This document shows, piece after piece, positions 27,728 to 42,050 of a stretch of 64,000 bases of DNA. The stretch lies in NCBI RefSeq assembly GCF_023283535.1, contig NZ_JAKILT010000031.1, positions 1-64,000 of the forward strand, read 5' to 3'. Under the pieces are notes generated by a model, which saw nothing but the letters and a program-made list of their open reading frames with translations, ran no database searches and had not been told where the DNA came from. The translations under genes and the position numbers were made by a program. Source of the DNA: Shewanella sairae (GTDB lineage: Bacteria > Pseudomonadota > Gammaproteobacteria > Enterobacterales > Shewanellaceae). Numbering within the stretch: the stretch's first letter is position 1; each line of letters starts with the position of its first letter.

Positions 27728-28438
27728 GTGAACTCACTGTCTTATTTAAATCATGATCAGCAAGGTTTCCCGCCTCCTGAGCAAGCATTAACAGATCCTA
27801 ACGGTCTATTGGCGGTAGGCGGCGACTTGCGGCCTGAACGCCTACTCAACGCTTATTATAACGGCATATTCCCTTGGTTTAATTTCGATGACCCTATTTT
27901 GTGGTGGTCACCAGACCCCCGCGCCGTTTTTGTGCCTGGCAATATGAAAATTAGCCGCAGTTTAATTAAGTATCTCAAAAAACAAGACTGGACCTTTACC
28001 ATTAACCATAGCTTTAAATCTGTTACCGAAGGCTGTGCAGCACCTCGAGCTGGTCAAGACGGCACTTGGATCTCGACTGAAATTCAACAGGCCTATTTGA
28101 CTCTCCATGAGCAAGGCCACGCCCATTCTCTTGAAGTTTGGCAAGGCTCAGAGCTTATTGGCGGCCTTTATGGCTTAGCAATAGGGCAAGTTTTTTGTGG
28201 TGAATCTATGTTCCATCGAACAACGAACGCCTCGAAAGCTGCTATGATCGTATTACAGCAACATCTGCAGCACTGTGGGTTTAAGCTTATCGACGCCCAA
28301 GTCGTTAACCCACATTTAGACAGCTTAGGCGCAAAGTCTATTAGGCGTGAAGATTTTCTTCGGCTATTGACCCATTTGAGAGACGGTCAAGTAAGCTCCG
28401 ATAGCTGGCTTAAAACAGAGGTATTCCTTGAACTCTAA
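27728..28438 (+). CDS. aat: Leucyl/phenylalanyl-tRNA--protein transferase
   Basis: Adds Leu or Phe from charged tRNA to N-terminal Lys or Arg, creating N-degrons for ClpS/ClpA. A 236-residue GNAT-fold protein with all family blocks: FPWF near 47, [40 protein letters not shown]. The start is GTG at 27728, giving the conserved MNSLSYL N-terminus. Its end overlaps the next gene by 11 bases, so the two transferases are translationally coupled. Confidence 0.96.
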   Translation: MNSLSYLNHDQQGFPPPEQALTDPNGLLAVGGDLRPERLLNAYYNGIFPWFNFDDPILWWSPDPRAVFVPGNMKISRSLIKYLKKQDWTFTINHSFKSVTEGCAAPRAGQDGTWISTEIQQAYLTLHEQGHAHSLEVWQGSELIGGLYGLAIGQVFCGESMFHRTTNASKAAMIVLQQHLQHCGFKLIDAQVVNPHLDSLGAKSIRREDFLRLLTHLRDGQVSSDSWLKTEVFLEL

Positions 28439-29147
28439 ATCGAGACCCGTCACTGTAGGTAGAACTAAAACCTTTCCTTGCAGCTATTTAGACGATGAAC
28501 AAGAACAGCTAATGGTTTTGCAAGAAGATGTCATCGATAGCAATTTATTCGAGCAACTACTTGCGCTTGGATTTCGCCGCAGTGGCAGTATGATCTACAA
28601 GCCACAATGCCCACAATGCAGCGCTTGTTTACCTATTCGTTTACCCATTAATGATTTTACTCTGTCTAAGCGCCAAAAACGCACCTTGAAAAATAATCAA
28701 GATTTAAGCTGGAAAATCATTGACCATAAAACTGAGCAGCAATATGCGCTTTACGAGCGCTATGTGAATACTCGCCATCATGACGGCCCTATGTTTCCAG
28801 CAACACCTGAACAATATGATAGTTTTGCCACCGCTAACTGGATGCAGCCGTTATTTATTGAGCTGCGTTTAGGTGATGAACTGATTGGCGTCGCGGTTAC
28901 AGACGTTTTGCCTCACAGCCTATCAGCAATATACAGCTATTTTGCCCCAGAGCATGAAAAACGCTCATTAGGCAGTTTGCTCATTTTACTCCAAACTCAA
29001 ATTGCCAAAATGATGCAAAAACAATTTTTATATCTCGGCTATCAAATTGATGAGTCTCGAAAAATGAATTACAAACGCGACTATCGCCCTCACCAAATCT
29101 TGACTCAATCAGGTTGGGTTAATGAGATTAAGATCAAAAACCAGTGA
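28428..29147 (+). CDS. bpt: Aspartate/glutamate leucyltransferase (Bpt)
   Basis: Transfers Leu to N-terminal Asp or Glu, the second branch of the bacterial N-degron pathway. It has 239 residues with the ATE_N Cys cluster ([14 protein letters not shown]) and ATE_C domain ([49 protein letters not shown]). The start codon is TTG at 28428, supported by AGAGG six nucleotides upstream inside aat; no ATG is available at the conserved N-terminus. Overlaps aat by 11 bp. Confidence 0.95.
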   Translation: MNSKSRPVTVGRTKTFPCSYLDDEQEQLMVLQEDVIDSNLFEQLLALGFRRSGSMIYKPQCPQCSACLPIRLPINDFTLSKRQKRTLKNNQDLSWKIIDHKTEQQYALYERYVNTRHHDGPMFPATPEQYDSFATANWMQPLFIELRLGDELIGVAVTDVLPHSLSAIYSYFAPEHEKRSLGSLLILLQTQIAKMMQKQFLYLGYQIDESRKMNYKRDYRPHQILTQSGWVNEIKIKNQ

Positions 29148-29262
29148 ATTAAACCATAACTAAGCTGCAGATAGCGTATATACTCAACCTTTGCTTTACA
29201 GCGGGGCTAATTTGCGGCATGATGTGCCCGTTTTATTATTTGAAGGCTAACAGGATAACTGA

Positions 29263-29484
<222 letters not shown>

Positions 29485-29508
29485 GAGTTATTAGCCTACA
29501 ACGTAATG

Positions 29509-29533
29509 AAAAAGCCGGCAATGCCGGCTTTTT
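29509..29533. terminator. Terminator after infA
   Basis: GCCGGC/GCCGGC stem flanked by A5 and T5 with a 3-nt loop. Confidence 0.9.
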
Positions 29534-29601
29534 GTTGTCTAAAATTTGTAAGCACACCAATAATGATAAAGCTTTATCCAAAAACGCACTGAGTTTCTCT
29601 C

Positions 29602-29623
29602 ATTCTTATACTGATTGGTATAA
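29602..29623. repeat. Solo end of the MITE-like element
   Basis: These 22 bases are identical to the right end of the 45471-45736 element (45717-45738), including the TACTGATTGGTAT terminal repeat. No element body is attached. It lies 7 nt from the clpA terminator stem. Confidence 0.75.
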
Positions 29624-29629
29624 AAGCAA

Positions 29630-29659
29630 AGAGCCAATAACTCTGCAGCTATTGGCTCT
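29630..29659 (-). terminator. Probable clpA terminator
   Basis: 10-bp stem AGAGCCAATA/TATTGGCTCT with a 10-nt loop, downstream of the clpA stop on the minus strand; the T tail is weak. Confidence 0.55.
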
Positions 29660-29692
29660 ATTATCATTGCTTAAAAAGTTAACGCACTCGCT

Positions 29693-31954
29693 TTAGGAAT
29701 GAGTCACTTTTTCCAGTGATTCGGTAGAAATAACGATTTCATCGCCCTTCACATCCACTCTCGCAATGCCGCCCTTCTCAAGCTCGCCGAATAAGATCTC
29801 ATCCGCTAACGGACGCTTAATCAATTCAGTCACTACCCGTGCCATCGGACGAGCGCCCATAGACTTATCGTAGCCCTTCTCAGCCAGTAAAGTTCTAGCT
29901 TCATCACTCACTTCAAGCGTAACTGACTTATCATCAAGCTGTGCTTGTAGCTCCACTAAGAACTTATCAACGACTTTGGCGATAACCGTCATATCTAAAT
30001 GGTTAAACCAAATAATCGAATCTAATCGGTTACGGAACTCTGGTGAGAAAACTTTATTGATTTCAGATAACGCATCCTGAGTATGATCCTGCTGTTTAAA
30101 ACCAATCGACTTACGAATCGTTTCTTGTACACCAGCGTTAGTGGTCATCACTAAGGTTACATGCCTAAAGTCCGCTTTACGGCCATTGTTATCAGTCAGT
30201 GTACCGTGGTCCATCACTTGCAGTAGCAAGTTGTAAACGTCCGGATGCGCTTTTTCAATCTCATCGAGCAGCACCACACAATGTGGGTTTTTAATCACTG
30301 CATCGGTCAGCAAACCACCTTGGTCATAACCCACATAGCCCGGTGGTGCACCAATTAAGCGTGACACCGTATGGCTTTCCATATACTCAGACATATCAAA
30401 TCGAACAAGGTTAAGGCTTAAACATTTAGCAAGTTGACTGGTAACCTCTGTTTTACCCACACCGGTAGGTCCAGCAAATAGGAAACTACCAACAGGTTTG
30501 TTTTCACCGCCTAGACCACTGCGAGATAAGCGAATTGCCGAGCTAAGCCCCTCAATTGCTGGATTTTGACCGAACACCACCATTTTAAGGTTACGCTCAA
30601 GATTCTTCAGTAAGTCTCTATCAGAGCTTGATACGGACTTCTCAGGGATCCGTGCCATCTTAGCGATAATCGACTCGATTTCAGTCTGACCAATGGTCTT
30701 TTTACGTTTGCTTGCTGGCTGCATAGCCATGCGCGCGCCGGCTTCATCAATCACGTCAATCGCTTTGTCTGGCAAATGTCTGTCATTAATATGTTTGTCA
30801 GACAACCTTGCTGCCACACTGAGTGCCGCCAAGGTATAGCGCACGTTGTGGTGCTCTTCATACTTTGACTTGAGCCCTTGCAAAATCTTCGTGGTTTCAG
30901 CAACCGAAGGCTCATTAATATCCACCTTCTGGAAACGACGCGCTAAAGCTCGGTCTTTCTCAAAAATACTTTGATACTCTTGGAATGTGGTTGACCCCAT
31001 GCAACGTAATTTACCTCCGGATAATAATGGCTTAAGTAAGTTAGAGGCATCCATCACGCCACCAGAAGCAGAACCAGCACCGATAATCGTATGGATTTCA
31101 TCGATAAATAAAATCGCATGTTCATCATTTGCCAGCTCTTTTAATAAGCCTTTGAAGCGTTTTTCAAAATCGCCGCGGTATTTAGTCCCCGCAAGCAGCG
31201 CACCTAAGTCGAGTGAGTAAACTGTCGCTTTACTCATCACCTCTGGCACTTCTTCTTTAACAATTCGGTAAGCTAAGCCTTCCGCGATTGCGGTTTTACC
31301 TACACCCGCCTCACCCACTAACAGTGGATTGTTCTTACGTCGGCGGCAAAGAATTTGAATAGAACGCTCAATTTCCTCGGTACGACCAATCAGCGGATCA
31401 ATATTGCCGCTTTTAGCAAGTTCGTTCAGGTTAGCTGTGAACTGCGATAAAATACTGCGCTCTTCTTCAGTCTCGCTTTGATCTTCAATTCTGCTTGGCT
31501 CACCATCAGTATCAATGTCGTTTTTAGAAAATCCGTGAGAAATAAAATTAACGACATCTAAGCGTGTTACATCGCCAGTGCGCAGCAAGTAAACAGCTTG
31601 CGATTCTTGTTCGCTAAAAATAGCCACCAGCACATTAGCACCTGTCACTTCATTGCGACCAGATGACTGCACATGAAAGACCGCTCGTTGTAAAACACGT
31701 TGGAACCCAAGCGTAGGTTGTGTTTCCTTTTCGTCTTCGGGATCAGAAATAATCGGCGTGGTTTGTTGAATGAAGCTGGCCACTTCATCCCTGAGTTTTT
31801 CTATATTTGCTCCGCAAGCAACAAGCGCCTCTTGTGCGGCTGGGTTATCGATTAACGCCAACAATAGATGCTCTACCGTCATGTACTCATGACGCGCATC
31901 TCTGGCTTGTTGAAAAGCCAGGTTTAAGGTGACTTCAAGATCTTTGTTTAGCAT
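29693..31954 (-). CDS. clpA: ATP-dependent Clp protease ATP-binding subunit ClpA
   Basis: AAA+ unfoldase that feeds ClpP; with ClpS it degrades N-degron substrates. It has 753 residues from ATG 31954 (E. coli 758). The N domain (about 1-145) begins MLNKDLEVTLNLAFQQARDARHEYMTVEHLLLAL. AAA1 has Walker A GEAGVGKT and AAA2 has GPTGVGKT with Walker B VVLLDEIEKAH. The ClpP-binding IGF tripeptide is present in KSIGFKQQ. A GGGGG-type ribosome site precedes the ATG; the in-frame GTG at 31960 is not used. It lies 38 bp after clpS. Confidence 0.97.
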   Translation of the reverse strand: MLNKDLEVTLNLAFQQARDARHEYMTVEHLLLALIDNPAAQEALVACGANIEKLRDEVASFIQQTTPIISDPEDEKETQPTLGFQRVLQRAVFHVQSSGRNEVTGANVLVAIFSEQESQAVYLLRTGDVTRLDVVNFISHGFSKNDIDTDGEPSRIEDQSETEEERSILSQFTANLNELAKSGNIDPLIGRTEEIERSIQILCRRRKNNPLLVGEAGVGKTAIAEGLAYRIVKEEVPEVMSKATVYSLDLGALLAGTKYRGDFEKRFKGLLKELANDEHAILFIDEIHTIIGAGSASGGVMDASNLLKPLLSGGKLRCMGSTTFQEYQSIFEKDRALARRFQKVDINEPSVAETTKILQGLKSKYEEHHNVRYTLAALSVAARLSDKHINDRHLPDKAIDVIDEAGARMAMQPASKRKKTIGQTEIESIIAKMARIPEKSVSSSDRDLLKNLERNLKMVVFGQNPAIEGLSSAIRLSRSGLGGENKPVGSFLFAGPTGVGKTEVTSQLAKCLSLNLVRFDMSEYMESHTVSRLIGAPPGYVGYDQGGLLTDAVIKNPHCVVLLDEIEKAHPDVYNLLLQVMDHGTLTDNNGRKADFRHVTLVMTTNAGVQETIRKSIGFKQQDHTQDALSEINKVFSPEFRNRLDSIIWFNHLDMTVIAKVVDKFLVELQAQLDDKSVTLEVSDEARTLLAEKGYDKSMGARPMARVVTELIKRPLADEILFGELEKGGIARVDVKGDEIVISTESLEKVTHS

Positions 31955-31992
31955 AAGCACCCCCTAAAAATTAACAACAGAGCAAAGCCAAA

Positions 31993-32301
31993 TTAGGCTT
32001 CCTCTAAAGAACACAGTAACGGATGTTGGTTTTGTCTTGCAAATTGATTTACTTGCGCAACCTTAGTTTCTGCAATTCCAAATGGGTAAATACCGCAAAT
32101 TCCTTTACCTTTATGATGGATTGCTAACATGATTTCCGTTGCTTGTTGCTCATCTTTCTTGAAGAACAGTTGTAATATCTCGATGACAAAATCCATTGGT
32201 GTGTAGTCATCGTTGTTTAAAATGACTTTATACATAGAAGGCTGTTTAAGCTCTGACTCAACACTTTCTTCTACGTGTTCAATATTTTCTGTTCTACTCA
32301 T
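31993..32301 (-). CDS. clpS: ClpS adaptor
   Basis: A 102-residue N-recognin that delivers proteins with N-terminal Leu, Phe, Tyr or Trp to ClpA. The substrate pocket segment [20 protein letters not shown] and the C-terminal [20 protein letters not shown] are intact. The acidic N-terminal tail (residues 1-20) is the part that engages the ClpA pore. It is first in the clpS-clpA operon and divergent from cspD, as in E. coli. Confidence 0.97.
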   Translation of the reverse strand: MSRTENIEHVEESVESELKQPSMYKVILNNDDYTPMDFVIEILQLFFKKDEQQATEIMLAIHHKGKGICGIYPFGIAETKVAQVNQFARQNQHPLLCSLEEA

Positions 32302-32540
32302 ATCCCAATATTAGCCTCTAGTTTTGGCTTGTACCAATTGATTATGTAACTCAGTCTGTTTGTTGGACAAATTCTATCAAATTATACTCAGGTACGACTT
32401 GTTAAAAAATGTTGCTTTTTTGTTAACTTTATCTTGACAACCACTTATTCAGCTTTCATTCTGTTCATTAAGCGAGGAGTTTCCCCGCTGATAAGTTTTA
32501 CTATCTTACTGGGAAGTGGACAACAGAAGGAAGTGGAAGT

Positions 32541-32747
32541 ATGGCAAGCGGAACTGTTAAATGGTTCAACAACGCCAAAGGATTCGGGTTTATATGCCCT
32601 GATGCTGGCGGTGAAGATGTTTTTGCACACTATTCTACCATTGAAATGGAAGGCTATCGAACGCTAAAAGCGGGCCAACCAGTCAGTTTTGAGGTAGAAG
32701 CAGGTCCAAAAGGAATGCACGCGTCAGCAATATCGCCAACGAACTAA
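32541..32747 (+). CDS. cspD: Cold-shock-like protein CspD
   Basis: A 68-residue cold-shock domain protein with RNP1 (KGFGFI) and RNP2 (DVFAHYS). Position beside clpS and the sequence [42 protein letters not shown] fit CspD rather than CspA; in E. coli CspD is stationary-phase induced and inhibits replication. GGAAGT precedes the ATG. The 239-bp divergent region separates it from clpS. Confidence 0.92.
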   Translation: MASGTVKWFNNAKGFGFICPDAGGEDVFAHYSTIEMEGYRTLKAGQPVSFEVEAGPKGMHASAISPTN

Positions 32748-32820
32748 AATAAAATTAGATAAACCCAGCTATATAAGTAAAGATATTTATATAGATTGGT
32801 TTATGTTGCGATACGAACAT

Positions 32821-32854
32821 AAAAAGCAGAGTAGCTAAGCTATTCTGCTTTTTT
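32821..32854 (+). terminator. Terminator after cspD
   Basis: 15-bp stem with one wobble (AAAAAGCAGAGTAGC/GCTATTCTGCTTTTT), 3-nt loop, T run. Confidence 0.85.
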
Positions 32855-32890
32855 ATTGGTTAAATGCATCTCGCCACTACTGTAAACAAC

Positions 32891-32915
32891 AAAAAGGCCT
32901 GCATTACGCAGACCT
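32891..32915 (-). terminator. Terminator after icd
   Basis: Minus strand AAGGTCTGC/GCAGGCCTT with one wobble, 5-nt loop, T run. Confidence 0.75.
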
Positions 32916-32997
32916 TAGAGGTTAAATTGAATCTATTGCTTTACATCACATGGGCGCTATCAAATACCCATGTGACTCAAACAATTTGTCACTCAAC

Positions 32998-35523
<2,526 letters not shown>

Positions 35524-36246
35524 GTGACGCAACCATTTTCAAAGAAAAATACCAGTAATAAAAAAAATCTCCGCAGTGTGCGTGCTAGCAATAGCGGTAA
35601 TCGCCCCAGTAGTAACAACACAGGGTCGAATAATTCATTTTCTCGGGTAGGCTTTAAACGTAAGAGCACGGCTAATCCCAAAAGCGTCGCCAATCCGATT
35701 ATCGTGCTGTTTAACAAACCCTTTGATGTGCTTTGCCAATTCACTGACGAGCAAGGACGTCAGACCTTAAAAGATTTTATTCCTGTGCCTGGCGTTTATG
35801 CCGCAGGTCGACTCGACAGAGATAGCGAAGGTTTATTATTGCTGACTAATGACGGTAAATTGCAGTCACAAATTACTGAACCTAAAAAGAAAACCTTTAA
35901 AACCTATTGGGCTCAGGTAGAAGGTTCACCGACTGAAGCGGCGCTTGAGCAATTGCGTCAAGGTGTTGAGTTAAAAGACGGTATGACGCTACCGGCTAAA
36001 ATTAGCATTATGGATAAGCCCAAGGTCTGGGATAGAACCCCGCCTATTCGCGAGCGCGCTAATATTCCGACGACTTGGTTAGAAATACAGATCTGTGAAG
36101 GTAGAAATCGACAAGTAAGACGTATGACGGCGCATATCGGTTTTCCGACATTAAGATTAATCCGCTATAAAATAGGTCAATGGAGTCTAGATGATCTGCA
36201 AAACGGTGAATATCGTCAACTTGATATGAAAAACAAATCTGTGTGA
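35524..36246 (+). CDS. rluE: 23S rRNA pseudouridine(2457) synthase RluE
   Basis: A RsuA/RluB-type pseudouridine synthase of 240 residues. The basic Ser/Asn-rich N-terminal extension (1-55) has no S4 domain. The catalytic Asp lies in [19 protein letters not shown] (near 98), and the C-terminal [22 protein letters not shown] motif is present. The start is GTG 35524; no in-frame ATG lies before the catalytic core. It begins a co-directional run rluE-nudJ as in E. coli, with an 10-base gap. Confidence 0.94.
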   Translation: MTQPFSKKNTSNKKNLRSVRASNSGNRPSSNNTGSNNSFSRVGFKRKSTANPKSVANPIIVLFNKPFDVLCQFTDEQGRQTLKDFIPVPGVYAAGRLDRDSEGLLLLTNDGKLQSQITEPKKKTFKTYWAQVEGSPTEAALEQLRQGVELKDGMTLPAKISIMDKPKVWDRTPPIRERANIPTTWLEIQICEGRNRQVRRMTAHIGFPTLRLIRYKIGQWSLDDLQNGEYRQLDMKNKSV

Positions 36247-36256
36247 GTAATTAGCC

Positions 36257-36709
36257 ATGACTGAGCGCTACAAACCCAATACCACTGTCGCCTGCGTTAT
36301 TGAGGCTCAAGGTAAATACTTGTTAGTTGAAGAGCTCATTGACGGTGAAGTTAAATATAATCAGCCTGCAGGGCATCTTGAAGCCCATGAATCGATTATC
36401 AGCGCCTGCTCTCGTGAGGTATATGAAGAGACAGGTCTTAGGCTTGCCCCTCAAGGCTTGGTGGGGATTTATCAATTTAGCGCCAGTGAATCACTTGCCT
36501 TTGTGCGTTACACCTTTTACGTTCAGCTTGACAAAATCATAACCTCAGCCCCTATAGATCCGGCAATTAATGCCTTAGCTTGGTTAACGCTTGAAGAAAT
36601 TCGTTCATTAAGCCCACAACTTAGAAGTCCGTTAGTCATTAAATCGATTAACGATTACTTAGCGGGGAAACATTTTCCTTTAGCGCTGCTTAATGACGAC
36701 TATTTCTAG
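36257..36709 (+). CDS. nudJ: Nudix phosphohydrolase NudJ
   Basis: A 150-residue Nudix enzyme, with the Nudix box GHLEAHESIISACSREVYEETGL (near 38-60) fully matching GX5EX7REUXEEXGU. In E. coli NudJ hydrolyses HMP-PP and nucleoside di/triphosphates. Context (rluE before, mnmA after) is the same as in E. coli. It starts 10 bases after rluE, so the two are co-transcribed. Confidence 0.94.
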   Translation: MTERYKPNTTVACVIEAQGKYLLVEELIDGEVKYNQPAGHLEAHESIISACSREVYEETGLRLAPQGLVGIYQFSASESLAFVRYTFYVQLDKIITSAPIDPAINALAWLTLEEIRSLSPQLRSPLVIKSINDYLAGKHFPLALLNDDYF

Positions 36710-37030
36710 CTTAAGTGTGAGTATAGGTGTGCAGACGCTGATTCTCCGTTTGACTAGCGCTGGCGGATTGTCATCTGAAATGCCCTTACTTGCAGCAATT
36801 AATACTCATCAGTTTAAGTCCTTTGATAGTTCAGTATGAGTGAATATTCAACGCCGTAGCAGCCAAAATAAAAGATAGCTCTTCACTAGATAGCCCAGCC
36901 TTATAATGCATGATAGAATATGCACCCGCAGAAAGCCGCGGCTTGAACAACGTATCTCGATTATCACTGTTATTCATTGAGATACCGATTCGCAGCAATA
37001 TTCAGTAAACACAAGGTTTTTTTAGGATTT
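36710..37030. other. Intergenic region nudJ-mnmA
   Basis: 321 bases without a convincing ORF. TATAAT-like hexamers near 36902 and 36914 suggest that mnmA has its own promoter, although no good -35 is placed. No terminator after nudJ was seen. Confidence 0.4.
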
Positions 37031-38146
37031 ATGACGTCAATCGAACCCACTCATCTTGGTAAAAAAGTCATCGTCGGTATGTCCGGTGGTGTTGATTCAT
37101 CAGTTTCAGCCTACCTGTTAATGAAACAGGGTTACCAGGTTGAAGGCCTGTTCATGAAGAACTGGGAAGAAGATGACACGGATGAATATTGCGCGGCAGC
37201 AGACGATCTTAAAGATGCACAAGCTGTATGCGACAAATTAGGCATTAAATTGCACACGGTTAACTTCGCATCAGAGTATTGGGACAATGTGTTCGAATAC
37301 TTCCTAGCAGAGTACAAAGCCGGCCGTACCCCCAATCCAGATATCATGTGTAACAAAGAGATTAAGTTTAAAGCTTTTCTCGAGTTTGCAGATGAAATCT
37401 TAGACGCTGATTACATCGCGATGGGCCATTATGTGCGCCGCCGTGATATTGATGGCACCAGCCAGATGCTGCGTGGCGTTGATGGCAATAAAGATCAAAG
37501 CTATTTCTTATACACATTAGGCTACGAGCAAGTTGCTCGCTCATTGTTCCCAGTTGGTGAACTCGATAAGAGCGAAGTTCGCGAAATTGCTAAAGAAATG
37601 GGCTTAATCACCCACGATAAGAAAGACAGCACAGGTATTTGTTTTATCGGTGAACGCAAGTTTACTGATTTCTTACAAACCTTCTTACCAGCACAACCTG
37701 GCAATATTGAAACCAGCGAAGGTGAAGTCATTGGTACTCATCAAGGTTTGATGTACCACACCTTAGGTCAACGTAAGGGCCTAGGTATTGGCGGTCTTAA
37801 AAACAGTAATGAAGACCCATGGTACGTGGTTGAGAAAGATTTAGTCCGTAATGTATTGATTGTAGGACAAGGTGGTAACCACCCTCGCCTAATGTCAAAT
37901 GGTCTAATCGCCAACCAACTGCACTGGGTTGACCGTAAAGGCCCTGCTGATGGCTCAAACATCACAGTGAAAACACGCTATCGCCAACAAGATGTACCGT
38001 GTCGCGTTACCTATGATAGCGATGACGTGCTACGGGTGATTTTTGATGAGCCTGTTGCTGCGGTAACGCCTGGCCAATCAGCGGTTTTCTATGATGGTGA
38101 AATCTGCCTAGGTGGCGGTATTATTGACGCACTAATAAGAGATTAA
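37031..38146 (+). CDS. mnmA: tRNA-specific 2-thiouridylase MnmA
   Basis: Thiolates U34 of Lys, Glu and Gln tRNAs using sulfur relayed by TusE. It has 371 residues. The PP-loop [15 protein letters not shown] near 17-31 binds ATP. The catalytic pair is the Cys in [11 protein letters not shown] (near 103) and the Cys in [12 protein letters not shown] (near 200). ATG 37031 with AGGATT upstream fits the family; the frame extending to 36977 is rejected. It heads the mnmA-hflD-purB operon. Confidence 0.97.
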   Translation: MTSIEPTHLGKKVIVGMSGGVDSSVSAYLLMKQGYQVEGLFMKNWEEDDTDEYCAAADDLKDAQAVCDKLGIKLHTVNFASEYWDNVFEYFLAEYKAGRTPNPDIMCNKEIKFKAFLEFADEILDADYIAMGHYVRRRDIDGTSQMLRGVDGNKDQSYFLYTLGYEQVARSLFPVGELDKSEVREIAKEMGLITHDKKDSTGICFIGERKFTDFLQTFLPAQPGNIETSEGEVIGTHQGLMYHTLGQRKGLGIGGLKNSNEDPWYVVEKDLVRNVLIVGQGGNHPRLMSNGLIANQLHWVDRKGPADGSNITVKTRYRQQDVPCRVTYDSDDVLRVIFDEPVAAVTPGQSAVFYDGEICLGGGIIDALIRD

Positions 38147-38149
38147 TTG

Positions 38150-38767
38150 ATGAGTGATCAGCTGTTTGAACGCACTATGGCCTTTGCTGGTATTTTACAA
38201 GCAGTGGCCCAAGTTCAATATATTGCAAGGCATGGTGATTCAGATAAAGACGCATTAGCAGCAAGCCTACAATCAGTATTAGTGACCAATCCAGAGTCGA
38301 CAAGTGATGTCTATGCAGACAAATTTGCGCTAAGAAAAGGTTACGAGCTGATTGTTAGCCAGCTTGGTGACGTAAAGCAAAAAGACGTGGAAGTGACTCG
38401 CTATTTAGTCGGCATTCTAGCTTTAGAGCGCAAACTAACCCGCTCTTCAAACGCGATGGGCATGCTAAGCGAGCGCATTAACCAAGTTCACCGTCAACTC
38501 AATCACTTTGAGATCACCGACGAGCAAGTCATCGCTAATTTTGCCGGTATTTATAGCGACATTATTAGTGAGCTTGGGCCTAAACTGCAGATCTCTGGCA
38601 ATCCTGAGTTTCTTAAGCGTACCCAAACACAACATAAAATTCGCGCTTTATTGCTGTCTGCCATGCGCAGCGCAGTGCTATGGCGTCAATTAGGAGGCAA
38701 GCGTAGGCATCTTGTCTTCGCAAGAAAAACAATAGTCGATACAGCTATGAAAAGCCTCACCCTATAA
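38150..38767 (+). CDS. hflD: HflD family protein
   Basis: A 205-residue, largely helical, peripheral membrane protein; in E. coli it binds lambda CII and affects lysogeny, and its cellular role is unclear. The match includes [23 protein letters not shown] at the N-terminus and [18 protein letters not shown] blocks at the end (here [28 protein letters not shown]). It starts 3 bases after the mnmA stop, so it is tightly coupled, in the order conserved with E. coli. Confidence 0.95.
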   Translation: MSDQLFERTMAFAGILQAVAQVQYIARHGDSDKDALAASLQSVLVTNPESTSDVYADKFALRKGYELIVSQLGDVKQKDVEVTRYLVGILALERKLTRSSNAMGMLSERINQVHRQLNHFEITDEQVIANFAGIYSDIISELGPKLQISGNPEFLKRTQTQHKIRALLLSAMRSAVLWRQLGGKRRHLVFARKTIVDTAMKSLTL

Positions 38768-38779
38768 TTTTAAGCCTAG

Positions 38780-40168
<1,389 letters not shown>

Positions 40169-40203
40169 TAACCTTTGTAGCAACTTGCTATTAAAGAATT
40201 GAT

Positions 40204-40238
40204 AAAGGCGTTAAGCTTAGGCTTAGCGCCTTTATTTT
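40204..40238 (+). terminator. Terminator after purB
   Basis: 12-bp stem AAGGCGTTAAGC/GCTTAGCGCCTT (one wobble), 4-nt loop, T-rich tail. Confidence 0.85.
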
Positions 40239-40315
40239 ATCTAAGATTTAGCCACTGCTTACAGCAATATTTCTCATTTAAACCTTCTCCATCCAACAAG
40301 AGTAGCCTCCTCATT

Positions 40316-41446
40316 ATGTTTAGTCTTAACTTTGATATCAGCGAATTCTTAACTCAATACTGGCAAAAAAAGCCCATCTTAATAAAGAATGCTTTTCCCA
40401 ATTTTGAAGATCTTATTAGCGCAGATGAACTTGCCGGCCTTGCCTGTGAAGAGTCAGTGGCATCGCGAGTGGTAGTGACCAAGCCTAATGATTGGCAAAT
40501 TATTGAAGGTCCGTTTAAAGACTATGAGCAATTTGGTGATGAAAACTGGCAATTACTGGTTCAAGCATTAAACCACTGGCATCCAGATTCAAGCGAATTT
40601 ATTAATGCATTTCGCTTTATTCCTGACTGGCGCTTTGATGATTTGATGGTTTCTTTTGCCACGCCAGGTGGCGGCGTCGGTGCGCATATCGATAATTACG
40701 ATGTATTTATTATTCAGGGCGAAGGTGAGCGCCACTGGACTGTGGGTGATAAAGGCCAATACGCCCCTAAAAATAACGATCCAACTACACCGCTAATTGA
40801 AAGCTTTGAGCCCATTATCGATGTGGTATTAGAAAAAGGCGATATGTTATATATCCCTCCAGGCTTCCCACATCAAGGTCAAACATTAACCTTAGCAATG
40901 AGCTACTCGATTGGCTTTCGCGCGCCAAGCCAGCAAGAACTGTTTAGCGAAATGGCTGATGCATTAATTGACGCCAATAGCGGATTAAAACGCTTCACCT
41001 CAAGCTATGAACCAAAGCTTGCTAGCCAAATAAGTAGCTCGCAGCAGAAAGATATGATGGCATTGATTACTGAGCTCGCTGCAAACCCTAATTGTTACCA
41101 AGCCATGCTAGGTAAAATGCTAAGCCAAAACCGTTTTGAGCTCGATATTTGCGAACCTGAAGAGGCTTATACCAGCGATGATATCAGTGACTATATTGAA
41201 CAAGGCGCGCTGTTATACCGTATTGGCGGTTTAAAGTTACTTAAACTTGAAGATGATAGTGAGTCTCGAATCTTTGTTAATGGCGAAGCCTTTGGCTATA
41301 GCGACGCGATTGACGCAGATGTACAGCAACTATGCGAGCACTTCAGCTTTGATAATGAACAAGCTGCACACTTGATTCAAACAACAGCAACACAAAGCTT
41401 ATTACTTGAATTGCTCAATCGCGGCTACTTCTATTTTGGCGAGTAA
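40316..41446 (+). CDS. roxA: Ribosomal protein uL16 arginine 3-hydroxylase RoxA (YcfD)
   Basis: A JmjC/cupin 2OG-Fe(II) oxygenase that hydroxylates an Arg of ribosomal protein L16. 376 residues from ATG 40316. The cupin domain (about 90-230) has the iron ligands HxD in GVGAHIDNYDVF and distal His in GFPHQGQT. The C-terminal dimerisation and winged-helix region is present. The upstream extension to 40199 overlaps the purB terminator and is rejected. Its position after purB resembles the E. coli arrangement with phoPQ missing. Confidence 0.94.
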   Translation: MFSLNFDISEFLTQYWQKKPILIKNAFPNFEDLISADELAGLACEESVASRVVVTKPNDWQIIEGPFKDYEQFGDENWQLLVQALNHWHPDSSEFINAFRFIPDWRFDDLMVSFATPGGGVGAHIDNYDVFIIQGEGERHWTVGDKGQYAPKNNDPTTPLIESFEPIIDVVLEKGDMLYIPPGFPHQGQTLTLAMSYSIGFRAPSQQELFSEMADALIDANSGLKRFTSSYEPKLASQISSSQQKDMMALITELAANPNCYQAMLGKMLSQNRFELDICEPEEAYTSDDISDYIEQGALLYRIGGLKLLKLEDDSESRIFVNGEAFGYSDAIDADVQQLCEHFSFDNEQAAHLIQTTATQSLLLELLNRGYFYFGE

Positions 41447-41474
41447 TAGCTTTAACTTACTAATAATCGCGATC

Positions 41475-41501
41475 AAAAAAGGCATCTAGTGATGCCTTTT
41501 T
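41475..41501. terminator. Bidirectional terminator roxA / DUF4826 gene
   Basis: AAAAAGGCATC/GATGCCTTTTT with a 4-nt loop, between convergent genes. Confidence 0.9.
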
Positions 41502-41532
41502 AGTACAACAAATACTTGCCGGTGAAATGAAC

Positions 41533-41958
41533 TTAAGCGCTAGGGCCCCAGATAGAATCATCGGCTTGCATCTTGTAAAGGCTTTCAGCGCGCGATACCA
41601 ACAGCTGAGCAAACTTGGCTTGTGCCGGATCTTTGGTTAAGCCAGAGCGCTGAATGTTTTCAGCTTTCATCTGCCACATCATTGAAAAATGACGTAATGC
41701 GTCACGGGCTGTTTCAGCGACACTCACTTCAACATAATCAGACGGTAAGTCACCCGACATCACCCAGTAAGTCTTTTTAGTTGGCTTTTTAGAATCGATT
41801 TTCCATATAGCAACATAAGGGGCTAAAAAGCGGCTTTCGTCTGGATGAACCTTACTCGGCATAACACCTTTTTCAGCCAAAAACTTATTTGCCTTTTGAA
41901 ACTGAACTCTGGTCCACTCTTGGATCTGCTGCTCTTGATCTACTACTTCTTCAGCCAT
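41533..41958 (-). CDS. DUF4826-like hypothetical protein
   Basis: A 141-residue soluble protein, acidic and Gln-rich at the start (VVDQEQQIQEWTRVQFQKANKFLAEKGVMPSKV), then a beta segment with YVAIWKID...TYWVMSGDLPSDYVE and a helical C-terminus ending WGPSA. I recall this pattern as DUF4826, found in Shewanella and relatives; function unknown. AAGGAAG before the ATG. It diverges from leucine dehydrogenase across 266 bases that hold a strong palindrome. Confidence 0.75.
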   Translation of the reverse strand: MAEEVVDQEQQIQEWTRVQFQKANKFLAEKGVMPSKVHPDESRFLAPYVAIWKIDSKKPTKKTYWVMSGDLPSDYVEVSVAETARDALRHFSMMWQMKAENIQRSGLTKDPAQAKFAQLLVSRAESLYKMQADDSIWGPSA

Positions 41959-42050
41959 CTAACACTTCCTTTCTTATTGTTATCTTTGTTTCTGCCTTTT
42001 CGAAAATATAAAAAAACTTTCACACTTCTGAGCTTTAAATTAAGCAACAA

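Noticed and set aside
40199..40315. N-terminal extension of roxA
   Set aside because: The bases form the purB terminator hairpin and lack a start context; the family begins at ATG 40316.
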